This document shows positions 25,380 through 33,199 of a stretch of DNA of 63,495 nt, in pieces. Each line of letters opens with the position of its first letter. Positions within the stretch are counted from its first letter, which is position 1. This DNA comes from CAVTHW01 sp963734625 (GTDB lineage: Bacteria; Acidobacteriota; Terriglobia; Bryobacterales; Bryobacteraceae). Location: contig CAVTHW010000017.1 in assembly GCA_963734625.1 (NCBI GenBank), positions 1 to 63,495 on the forward strand, in the 5' to 3' direction. The translations under genes and the position numbers were made by a program. The notes under the pieces are model-generated. The model was not told the origin of the DNA, searched no databases, and saw only the letters and a list, made by a program, of their open reading frames with translations.

Positions 25380-25445
25380 GGCGGCGGGCGGCCGTAGCGG
25401 TTTGCCGCGGCAGCCTTATACAATCGGAATGCAGGCGAGCGTCCC

Positions 25446-26351
25446 ATGTCCGATGACAAGCCCATTTTCGGCGCCGGGGTGAAGGGCGTCATCAATCGCA
25501 AACTCGACGAGGCAGGACTCTCGCAGCAGGACTACGTCAAGGCCGCCCTGAAGTGGCAGTACAACTGGATCGGGCTGGCCGGCGCCGCGGCGTTCGCGCT
25601 GGTCTCGGGCACCGGGCTGCCGCTGGTCCTGGCGGCGGGACTTGAAATGATGTACGTGGCGCTGGTGCCGCAGAGCAGCCGCTTCCGCCGCCTGGTCCGC
25701 TCCTGGAAGTACGCCGAGCAAAAGCGGGAACATCAGAAACGCCTCGACGAGATGTACCGCAACATCCCGCCGGAGATGCGCAGCCGGTACGCCTGCGTCC
25801 AGCAAGTGGCCGAGGCCATCCGCGCCAACTACTCGCAACTCTCCTACGCGTCGCAGGTTTTCGCAAACCAGATGGAGGCCAAGCTGGCGGGGCTGCTGGA
25901 AGGCTACGTGCGGCTGCTCTATACGGCGCACACCCATCGCGAGTATCTGAAATCGCTGAACCCGGACCAGGTGCGTAGCGAAGCCGCGTTTCTGGAACAA
26001 TCGCTGTCCAAGGCGCCGGCGAAAGTGCAGGAGATCAACCAGCGGCGCATTGAGATTCTCGGGAAGCGCGTGGTGAAGTTCGAGAAGATCCGGGAGAACT
26101 CCCAGGTGATCGAAGCGCAATGCTCCGCCATCGAAGACGTGCTTCAGTTGATTCGCGACCAGTCCGTAACCATGCGCGACCCGCAGGAGGTGAGCGCGCA
26201 GCTCGACCACCTGGTGCAGGACGTGGAGCAGACCGAGCAGAGCGTGAAGGAGATGGAGGAAATCTTCGCGCTGGCCGCGCCGGACGCCGACGAGCCGCAC
26301 CTGCCGATGACCGATGAGAGCCCGCCGCCGCGAGACCGCGTGCGCAATTGA
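25446..26351 (+). CDS. Hypothetical protein with a membrane hairpin and a long coiled coil
   Basis: The protein has 301 residues. Two close hydrophobic segments (about 38-53 and 56-75) form a membrane hairpin. The rest is cytoplasmic, mostly long helices (AEQKREHQKRLDEMYRNIPP, LDHLVQDVEQTEQSVKEMEE) with an acidic, Pro-rich tail. It resembles no named family I know. It sits between the ABC ATPase and the AAA+ gene, whose ATG follows its stop by 2 bases, so it may be the membrane adaptor for the AAA+ protein or for PspA. Confidence 0.75.
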   Translation: MSDDKPIFGAGVKGVINRKLDEAGLSQQDYVKAALKWQYNWIGLAGAAAFALVSGTGLPLVLAAGLEMMYVALVPQSSRFRRLVRSWKYAEQKREHQKRLDEMYRNIPPEMRSRYACVQQVAEAIRANYSQLSYASQVFANQMEAKLAGLLEGYVRLLYTAHTHREYLKSLNPDQVRSEAAFLEQSLSKAPAKVQEINQRRIEILGKRVVKFEKIRENSQVIEAQCSAIEDVLQLIRDQSVTMRDPQEVSAQLDHLVQDVEQTEQSVKEMEEIFALAAPDADEPHLPMTDESPPPRDRVRN

Positions 26352-26353
26352 CT

Positions 26354-28090
26354 ATGACCCCCACCAGCAACTCCGCTTCGCTCGACGCCCTGCCGGAGTG
26401 GGCGCGCCGGCTTTCGGAGAAATACTACTCCCGCACCATCGCCATGTTCGTGCTGCACGGCAATGTACACGACCTGGTGGCTTGGAAGCGCGCCGGCCGC
26501 ACCGAGTACGTTCCGCTGGCGAAGTTTCTGGACGAGGGGTTGTTCGGCCGGCGTGACCTGGTGCTCTCCTACGACCGCGGCGGCGGCCTCGGGTTCGCCA
26601 ATTCCGAAGTGCAGGCGGATTTTCAGCGCGCCCTTACGGGTTACGACGCCTACCACGGCACGAAGTATGCGCAGGGACTGCCACGCAATCCCGACGGTGT
26701 TCTGGCTCTGATCGAGAGCTACCTGCGGCTGCGCGTGCTGGACGAGAAGAAGATCGCGCTCTCGATCGGGTACGCGGATACTATCGCACCGGCGGGCGAC
26801 GCCTCGTCGATGGGGTCCGAAGACCGCAACTGCCTGGTCATTCTGAAGCGGTGGGCGCAGAACCAGAGTTTTCTGCGAGCCGACGTGACCGTGTGCCTGG
26901 TGACGGAAAGCCTGTCGGGGCTCAACGCCGGGCTGGTGCAGAACCCGGGGGTGGCGGCGATCGAGATCCCGCTGCCCGACGAGCAGGAACGGACGGACTT
27001 CGTTCGATCGCAAATGGAGACGACACCCCTGCCGCCGGGCTCCGACGTGACCGCCGAAACGCTCGGCAAGCTGGGCGCGGGATTGAAGCGGGTGCAGTTA
27101 CAGAACCTCATCGCGAACGCCTGCGAGAACCGTCTGCCGCTGACGGTCCCCTTCCTGACCAATCTGAAGAAGGAGTTGATCGAGGCCGAATCGGGGGGCC
27201 TGCTGGAGTTCGTTCAGAGCAGGTACGACCTCTCCGTGGTGGCTGGTCACGAGGCCGTGAAGAAGAAACTTCGCGATGCGGCGGCGGCATTGCGGGCGGG
27301 GCGCTTCGACGTGCTGCCCATGGGCTACGTAATCTGCGGCCCGGTCGGCACGGGCAAGACTTTCCTTACCACCTGCTTTGCGGGCGAAGTGGGAATTCCC
27401 GCCGTGATGCTGAAGAATTTCCGCAGCATGTGGCAGGGGGTGACGGAGTCGAACCTGGAGCGCGTGCTGACGCTGCTGAAGGCCATGAGCCCGATCGCCG
27501 TGGTGGTGGACGAAGCCGACGCGCAACTCGGCACTCGTTCGAACTTTGGGGACAGCGGCGTCAGCAGCCGGGTGTTCGCGCAGATCGCCCAGTTCATGGG
27601 GAACACGGAATAGCGCGGCAAGGTGATCTGGTTCCTGCTCACCTGCCGCCCCGACCTGCTGCCGGTGGACCTGAAGCGCCAGGGACGCGCCGAGGAGCAC
27701 CTCGCCCTCTTCTATCCCCATACCGACGAGGAGCGACTGGCCATGCTGCGCGCCATGCAGAAGAAGACCGGCACGCGGGTGGCATCGGAGGAGGCGGAGA
27801 AGTTCTTCCTGGCGCAGGCCGGGACGCTCTCGGGCGCCGATACCGAGGCGGTGCTGGTTCGCGCCCGCATGAAGAGCGCGCTAGAAGGCGACGCGGCGGT
27901 GGACGTGGAAGATTTGAAGGCGGCGATCGCCGATTTCATCGCGCCCTCCTACCCGACCGAGATCGAGTTGCAGAATCTGGTGGCGGTGCTCGAATGCACG
28001 TCAAAGAGCCTGCTCCCGGAAGCATACCGGGACATGGACCGCGGTGAAATCCTGCGCCGTGTGGGCCAATTGAGCGCCCTCAGCCGGTAG
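26354..28090 (+). pseudogene. AAA+ ATPase with one in-frame TAG; otherwise intact
   Basis: Read through the TAG at 27611-27613, this is a 578-residue protein. It has an N-terminal alpha/beta domain (about 10-280) that itself looks like a degenerate AAA+ module without a Walker A. A classical AAA+ domain follows, with Walker A GPVGTGKT (329-336), Walker B VVVDEAD (383-388), a sensor-1-like region (LLTCRPD) and a helical lid. The TAG replaces codon 420, between sensor 1 and Walker B, in the loop GNTE-x-RGKVIWF. A Tyr or Gln codon would be expected. The frame continues perfectly, which suggests a very recent nonsense mutation, suppression, or a base-call error. The ATG at 26354 follows the previous stop closely. 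It is the last gene of the PspA/ABC operon. Confidence 0.85.
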
Positions 28091-28112
28091 GCCACGTCTT
28101 CTCTATCGGGCA

Positions 28113-28148
28113 GGCCCTCCGCAATCTTCTCGAAGAGGGCCTTTGCCC
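28113..28148 (+). terminator. Hairpin terminator of the PspA/ABC/AAA operon
   Basis: GGCCCTC (28113-28119) pairs with GAGGGCC (28135-28141), with further pairing possible in the loop, followed by TTTGCCCCTT. It lies 22 bases after the AAA+ stop. Confidence 0.6.
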
Positions 28149-28292
28149 CTTGTTGGCCGAGGCGATCTATTCCCCGCTGTCGGTGTTCACCGTCGACCGG
28201 TTGTTCCCTTGCACCGGGGACACGGTTACGCCCGGAGGTTTAAACCGCACTGGATCGTGATGCGGCGCTATCGGAGGCCAGGCGACGCGGCT

Positions 28293-28517
28293 TCAGCCGC
28301 GGCTCATTTCTGGGCTCTGGATCTCAAAGGTGGGTTCCCCGGGCGGGTACTCATGATCGGCTGTCTCGGCTGGCGGCGCAGCCTGGCTCGACGCCATCTG
28401 TGGGTATTGAGCTTCGGGGCGAAACTCAAGGACCTGCTGAAGTCTCTCCACAAAGGCCCTATGCTGGGCTGCTGCCTCATCATAAGAGGGTTTTTGACTA
28501 CCTTTAAGCCAGGACAT
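28293..28517 (-). CDS. Small hypothetical protein
   Basis: The protein has 74 residues, starting MSWLKGSQKPSYDEAAAQHR. It has a short helical N-terminal half and a Pro/Glu-rich, probably disordered, C-terminus. GGAGAGG lies 5 bases before the ATG, which is the main reason I accept it. It stands alone between two operons of the opposite strand. No function can be suggested. Confidence 0.55.
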   Translation of the reverse strand: MSWLKGSQKPSYDEAAAQHRAFVERLQQVLEFRPEAQYPQMASSQAAPPAETADHEYPPGEPTFEIQSPEMSRG

Positions 28518-28649
28518 CTCTACCTCTCCACGTTCGCAAGTCGCTGGTGTTTTTTGCGCTCAGACCCTGCCATTCCGATGGAGCGGGCCTTATGCGTGTG
28601 TCACACCTCTATTGGATGACGCCTGCGGGCGGGAAGCAAGAGTATTCAT

Positions 28650-28694
28650 ACAGTACTCCTATCCTGGTACGGACCAGTACGTTAGGGGTACTGT
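28650..28694. repeat. Nested imperfect palindrome with four GTAC cores upstream of the GAF/PP2C gene
   Basis: Outer arms ACAGTACTCCTA (28650-28661) and TAGGGGTACTGT (28683-28694) match except at one base. The inner hairpin is CTGGT-ACGG-ACCAG (28664-28677). GTAC occurs four times. It sits 85 bases before the next ATG and could be an operator or an RNA hairpin; there is no T-run for a terminator. Confidence 0.55.
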
Positions 28695-28778
28695 TTCTCC
28701 GTCTCCGCGCGGCGCTGTGATATCATGAGGGTCCTCAGCGTGGCTAGCAGCTTCCGTGCGCTCACATGCTATTGACTT

Positions 28779-30530
28779 ATGCCGCTTCCTTCCAGCCCTG
28801 AAGCCAGCTTTCGCGAGCGCACCGAGCTGCTGGACTTCTTCCTGGAAATCGCGGCGGTCACCTCCGAGACGCTGGACCTGGACCGGCTGCTGGCCAGCGT
28901 CGCCTCCATCGTCACCAAGGTCATTCCCTACGACCTGTTCGCCATCCTGCTCTACAGCGAGAGGCTGCGCAGTTTGAGGATCCAGCACGCCATCGGGCAC
29001 CGCCAGGAGGTCGTCCAGAAGCTGCTGATCGGACTGGGCGAAGGAATCACCGGCGCGGCCGCGCTAGGCCGCGAGCCCATCCTGGCCGGCGACGTCCGCA
29101 ACGATCCGCGCTACCTGAACGCCCTGGACGCCGTTCGGACCGAGTTGGCGGTCCCGATGGTGGCCCGCGGCAAGCTGGTGGGCGTAATCGACGTCGAGTC
29201 GACCAAGCTCAATGCCTACGGCGACTATGAGCGGTCCACGCTGCAACTGATCGCCTCGCGTGTGGCGGCGGCCATCGACAACGCCCGGCTCTACCGGCGG
29301 GTGGAGCGGCAGAACCGCACGTTGCGGACTCTGACCCGCCTCTCGCAGGAGTTCTCCGCCATCCTGGACCTGGACCACCTGCTCAAGAGAATCGCCGATG
29401 CGGTCCGGCCGCTGATCCTGTACGACTCGTTCAGTATCTTCCTGGTGGACGAGCCGCGGCAGTTGCTGCGTCTCCGGTTCGGCTCGCGCTACGACGCCCG
29501 CAACTCGATCGACAACCTTCCGATCGGCATGGGCATCACGGGCGCGGCCGTCCAGGCCAGAGAGGCTATCCGCGTGGACGACGCGCTGGCCGATCCGCGC
29601 TACATCTCATCGCATCCCGACATCCGCTCGGAGGTGTCCGTGCCGCTGATCGTGCGCGGCCGCGTGATCGGAGTAATGGACCTGGAGAGCGAGCGCATCG
29701 GGTTCTTCACCGAAGATCACGTTCGGACGCTTTCGCTGCTGGCGCCACAGATCGCCATTTCGGTTGAGAACGCCCGCCTCTACGAGGAGGTGGCCGAGCG
29801 CAAGGAGCGAATGGAGACGGACCTGCGCGCAGCGCGGGAACTTCAGTATGTACTGCTTCCGAAGCATGCGCCCCGGATTGAAGGGCTGGAGATCGCGGCC
29901 GGGGCCCGGCCGGCGCGCGAGATCAGCGGCGACCTGTACGACTTCATTGGCCGCAGCGCCCAGCGCACCATGATAGCCATGGGCGATGTGAGCGGGAAGG
30001 GCGCCGCCGCGGCTCTCTATGGCGCGCTGGCCAGCGGCCTGCTGCGAACGCTTGCTCCCCAACACAGCGAACCGGCGCAACTGATGCAGGCCCTGAACGC
30101 GGTCATCATGGAGCGGCAGGCGGACGCCCGCTACGTTACCCTCCTGCTGCTCACCTGGCAGCCGCGTTCGCGCAAGCTGAGGATGGCGAACGCCGGCGCC
30201 ATGCCGCCCCTCATCTGCCGTAGCGGCGAGATGCACAATCCCCGCGTGGCGGGAATCCCCTTGGGCTTGCTCGAGGAGCGAGAGTACGAAGAAGTCGGTT
30301 TTCAAGCCCAACCGGGCGATTTGATCGTTCTGCATTCGGACGGCGTCGAGGATCAGCTTAACCCTGATGGAGAGGAGTATGGCCGCAGGGGCCTGGGCCG
30401 CCTGCTGGAGCGACGCTGGCGGGAGCCGGCTCAGGTGATTGCCGACGCTATCTTCAAGGACCTGGACAGGTTCGCGGACGGGACCGCCATAACCGACGAC
30501 CAAACGCTGATTGTCATGCGGGTGAAATGA
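28779..30530 (+). CDS. GAF-GAF-PP2C (RsbU/SpoIIE-type) serine phosphatase
   Basis: The protein has 583 residues: GAF domain 1 (about 25-170), GAF domain 2 (about 195-335), a linker coiled coil (VAERKERMETDLRAARELQ) and a PP2C-type phosphatase (about 360-582) with metal-binding motifs REISGDLYDF, IAMGDVSGKG and LHSDGVED. These proteins dephosphorylate anti-sigma-factor antagonists after a small-molecule signal reaches the GAF domains. No STAS or anti-sigma kinase gene is near, so the partner is elsewhere. The protein is cytoplasmic. Its stop overlaps the lysA start (ATGA). Confidence 0.92.
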   Translation: MPLPSSPEASFRERTELLDFFLEIAAVTSETLDLDRLLASVASIVTKVIPYDLFAILLYSERLRSLRIQHAIGHRQEVVQKLLIGLGEGITGAAALGREPILAGDVRNDPRYLNALDAVRTELAVPMVARGKLVGVIDVESTKLNAYGDYERSTLQLIASRVAAAIDNARLYRRVERQNRTLRTLTRLSQEFSAILDLDHLLKRIADAVRPLILYDSFSIFLVDEPRQLLRLRFGSRYDARNSIDNLPIGMGITGAAVQAREAIRVDDALADPRYISSHPDIRSEVSVPLIVRGRVIGVMDLESERIGFFTEDHVRTLSLLAPQIAISVENARLYEEVAERKERMETDLRAARELQYVLLPKHAPRIEGLEIAAGARPAREISGDLYDFIGRSAQRTMIAMGDVSGKGAAAALYGALASGLLRTLAPQHSEPAQLMQALNAVIMERQADARYVTLLLLTWQPRSRKLRMANAGAMPPLICRSGEMHNPRVAGIPLGLLEEREYEEVGFQAQPGDLIVLHSDGVEDQLNPDGEEYGRRGLGRLLERRWREPAQVIADAIFKDLDRFADGTAITDDQTLIVMRVK

Positions 30531-31783
30531 TGCTGCGCACAACCGATGTTTTTGCTTACAAAGATGGCGCTCTTTGCTGCGAGGGCGCCAGCCTGGCGGA
30601 GATTGCCGCCCGGGCCGGAACTCCCTGTTACGTGTACTCGTCGCGCTCGGTGCTTGAACGGTTCCGGGCCTATGACGAGGGCTTGGCGGGCCTTCCGCAC
30701 CTGGTCTGCTACGCGGTCAAGGCCAACTCGAACCTCGCCTTGTTGCGGCTGCTGGCCGCGGCCGGCGCTGGTTTCGACATCGTGTCCGGGGGCGAACTGT
30801 ACCGGGTGCTGCAGGCGGGAGGCGATCCGTCGCGAGTCGTATTCTCCGGCGTCGGAAAGACCGCCGCCGAGATCGAGTACGCGCTCGAGAAGGGTATCCA
30901 CGCCTTCAACTGCGAATCCGACGGCGAAGTGGCGCTGATTGACGCCCTGGCCGAGAGGCAACGAGTTAAGGCGCGGGTCGCGCTGCGGGTCAACCCCAAC
31001 GTGGATGCCGGCGCCCATCCCTACATCTCGACCGGGCTGCGAAAACACAAATTCGGGATCGACATTGGAGAGGCGGAGGGGGTCTACCGGCGCATCCAGG
31101 ATGCCAGGAACCTAGTGCCTGACGGAGTAAGCTGCCACATCGGGTCCCAGATGCTGGATGTCGAGCCGATTCTGGAGGCGGTGGACCGGATGCTCGAGTT
31201 GGTCGAGCGATTGCGCGCGGCAGGCTTGCCGATCCGGCGCCTGGATCTCGGGGGCGGCCTTGGGGTACGCTACAAGGCCCAGGACCAGGCTCCGGCGATT
31301 CGGGATTTCGCGGCCGAGGTGCGGGGCAAGATCGAAGGGCGGGAGCTGTTTCTCATGATCGAGCCGGGACGCTCCATCGTGGGCGAGGCCGGCGTGCTGC
31401 TGACGCGCGTTCTGTACCGCAAGAGCACGGATTCGCGGGAGTTTATCATCGTCGACGCGGCCATGAACGATCTGCTGAGGCCGTCTTTGTACCAATCCCA
31501 CCACGAAATCCTGCCAGTGCGCGAAGCCTCGCGCGGGACCGTCCGGGCGGATGTCGTCGGGCCGGTCTGCGAATCGGGCGATTTTCTAGCGCTGGATCGC
31601 GAGATGCCTAACGTGCTGCCTGGGGATCTGCTGGCCGTCTGGACGGCTGGCGCCTACGGCTTCGCGATGGCGTCGAATTACAACTCTCGTCCGCGGCCGG
31701 CGGAAGTGTTGGTAGAGGGTGGCGCCTGGCGTGTGGCGCGCGAGAGAGAGACATTCGAAGATCTGGTCAGGGGCGAGCATTAG
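30527..31783 (+). CDS. lysA: Diaminopimelate decarboxylase
   Basis: The protein has 418 residues and catalyses the last step of lysine synthesis, meso-diaminopimelate to lysine. It is a PLP enzyme of the alanine-racemase fold: K65 in YAVKANSNLALL binds PLP, HIGSQ and the Gly-rich LGGGLGV hold the phosphate, EPGRSIVG is the active-site loop, and CESGDFLA carries the catalytic Cys from the partner subunit. It starts inside the stop codon of the phosphatase gene, so the two are co-translated although functionally unrelated. A second ATG follows immediately. Confidence 0.95.
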   Translation: MMLRTTDVFAYKDGALCCEGASLAEIAARAGTPCYVYSSRSVLERFRAYDEGLAGLPHLVCYAVKANSNLALLRLLAAAGAGFDIVSGGELYRVLQAGGDPSRVVFSGVGKTAAEIEYALEKGIHAFNCESDGEVALIDALAERQRVKARVALRVNPNVDAGAHPYISTGLRKHKFGIDIGEAEGVYRRIQDARNLVPDGVSCHIGSQMLDVEPILEAVDRMLELVERLRAAGLPIRRLDLGGGLGVRYKAQDQAPAIRDFAAEVRGKIEGRELFLMIEPGRSIVGEAGVLLTRVLYRKSTDSREFIIVDAAMNDLLRPSLYQSHHEILPVREASRGTVRADVVGPVCESGDFLALDREMPNVLPGDLLAVWTAGAYGFAMASNYNSRPRPAEVLVEGGAWRVARERETFEDLVRGEH

Positions 31784-31878
31784 GCGAGGACAACGACAAA
31801 TCCTGCGCGCGCACCATAATCAGTTGCTCGCGCAGTAGACAATACGTTCAACTCGAGTGCACCGACGGGACCACGAAG

Positions 31879-31907
31879 CGGCGGGGACCGTTAACCGCTC
31901 CCCGCCG
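31879..31907. terminator. Strong hairpin between convergent genes
   Basis: CGGCGGGGA (31879-31887) and TCCCCGCCG (31899-31907) form a perfect 9-bp stem between the 3' ends of lysA and the PHP gene. There is no T-run on either side, so it may act only as an mRNA end-stabiliser. Confidence 0.45.
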
Positions 31908-31986
31908 GTCGCGGTTCGGCTCAGCGAGATGCCACTGAACCACAACCGGGAGGGAGTGGTCGGTATTTGCGACGCAGCACACTAGC

Positions 31987-33096
31987 TCACTTCGTAATAC
32001 TGACCTTCAACGGGAGACGCACTGTCAGGTTGCGACCGGGCGCCGTGTGCAGGTTGGTCACCTCAAGCTCCAGAGTGACCGACTGGGTCCCCTCCGGCGC
32101 GTCTTTGGAGGCTTGAACCGCGCGCGCCACGTTTCTTTCCGGACCCAGTTCGAAGGCGCCGGTCTGGAGCCATGCGGGGGCCTTCACCACGCGGACCTGA
32201 AAAGGGATTGCCGAACGGTTTTGAAGTTCGATCACCGCCTGAGGCCCTGCGATCCGGAGCGACAGCGCCGAAGTCCTAAGGGCCACTGCGCCATCCCAAA
32301 GGCCGCTGAGCATCTCGTCGCTGCCCCACAGTTCCCCGCCCATCCAGGCGGCCGTGCGGCGTGCGGTCAGGGCTTCTCTGATTCCGTCCAGGTCGCGCGT
32401 GCGGGCGAAGACCAGCGTCAATGGACGGCTGCGGTTCTGGTAGCTAGGCAGCGTCGGAGTGTGTACGTCCGTATTGCTGAGAATCGCCAGCTTCTTTTCC
32501 TCGATCCAGGGAAAGGCCGGCGCGTAAAAGCTACGGCCGTTCACCAACTCGACGCCGTCGAATAGTTTCTCCTTGTAAAGCGCGTCGATATTCGGGAACC
32601 AGTCTGCCGTCTGCTTCCATCCAGGATGATTCCAGAACATAAACGCGTTCTGCGCCCGACCCTGCTTCAGGGCATCCACCAGTTTGAGACCCCAGAAGGC
32701 GCTGGGATCGGTTACGAACAGAACGTTGAAGTGCGTGTCGCCCTCCATGATTTCAACGGCCGGCACCAGAAGGACACCGAGCCGGCTCGCCAGCGGAGCA
32801 GCCAGCGCCTGGGGACGGCTCAAGTCAACTGATACGTCGGGCTTGTGGGGATTGTAACCGGCGTGGTCGGTGATGGCGATGGCGTCGAGCCCTTCGCGCC
32901 AGGCCTCGGCGACCCGGGTAGTAGGCCACACCTCACCGTCGGAAAATACCGTGTGCATGTGAAAATCGCATTTCAGAGTTTGGAACCCGCGGACATCCGG
33001 TACGGGTAGCGGGTCACGTGACTGGCCCGCACAGGGAAGCACGGCCAGGCAAGAACAGATCAATAGAATGGTACGCCGCCAACTGCATCGCAGCAT
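31987..33096 (-). CDS. Secreted PHP-domain metal-dependent phosphoesterase-like protein
   Basis: The protein has 369 residues. A signal peptide occupies about 1-24. The PHP domain (about 38-260) shows DFHMHTVFSDG and AITDHAGYN, then a Glu ligand in PAVEIMEGDTHFN, FWNHPGW and SNTDVHTP, which together make a trinuclear metal site. The C-terminal 100 residues are a beta-sandwich. PHP enzymes cleave phosphoesters; secreted versions with such a tail are common in soil bacteria, but their substrates are unknown. It is divergent from the GH95 gene, with 103 bases between starts. Confidence 0.85.
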   Translation of the reverse strand: MLRCSWRRTILLICSCLAVLPCAGQSRDPLPVPDVRGFQTLKCDFHMHTVFSDGEVWPTTRVAEAWREGLDAIAITDHAGYNPHKPDVSVDLSRPQALAAPLASRLGVLLVPAVEIMEGDTHFNVLFVTDPSAFWGLKLVDALKQGRAQNAFMFWNHPGWKQTADWFPNIDALYKEKLFDGVELVNGRSFYAPAFPWIEEKKLAILSNTDVHTPTLPSYQNRSRPLTLVFARTRDLDGIREALTARRTAAWMGGELWGSDEMLSGLWDGAVALRTSALSLRIAGPQAVIELQNRSAIPFQVRVVKAPAWLQTGAFELGPERNVARAVQASKDAPEGTQSVTLELEVTNLHTAPGRNLTVRLPLKVSITK

Positions 33097-33199
33097 AAAT
33101 CGCTCCTCCTCCGGATCATTCTAACCATCTTTGGCGCCTTAAAGACACACCGATTGTGGTATCCTCATCCCCGCGGCCAGGCCAAAAAGGAGAATGTGG

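Noticed and set aside
28100..28260. Protein-like stretch IGQALRNLLEEGLCPLLAEA after the AAA+ gene
   Set aside because: It begins inside the terminator hairpin, has no start codon or ribosome site, and ends after about 50 codons. I treat it as chance.
28143..28619. Plus-strand frame of 158 codons
   Set aside because: It overlaps antisense the 74-residue gene with a good ribosome site and starts within the operon terminator region. The composition is not protein-like.
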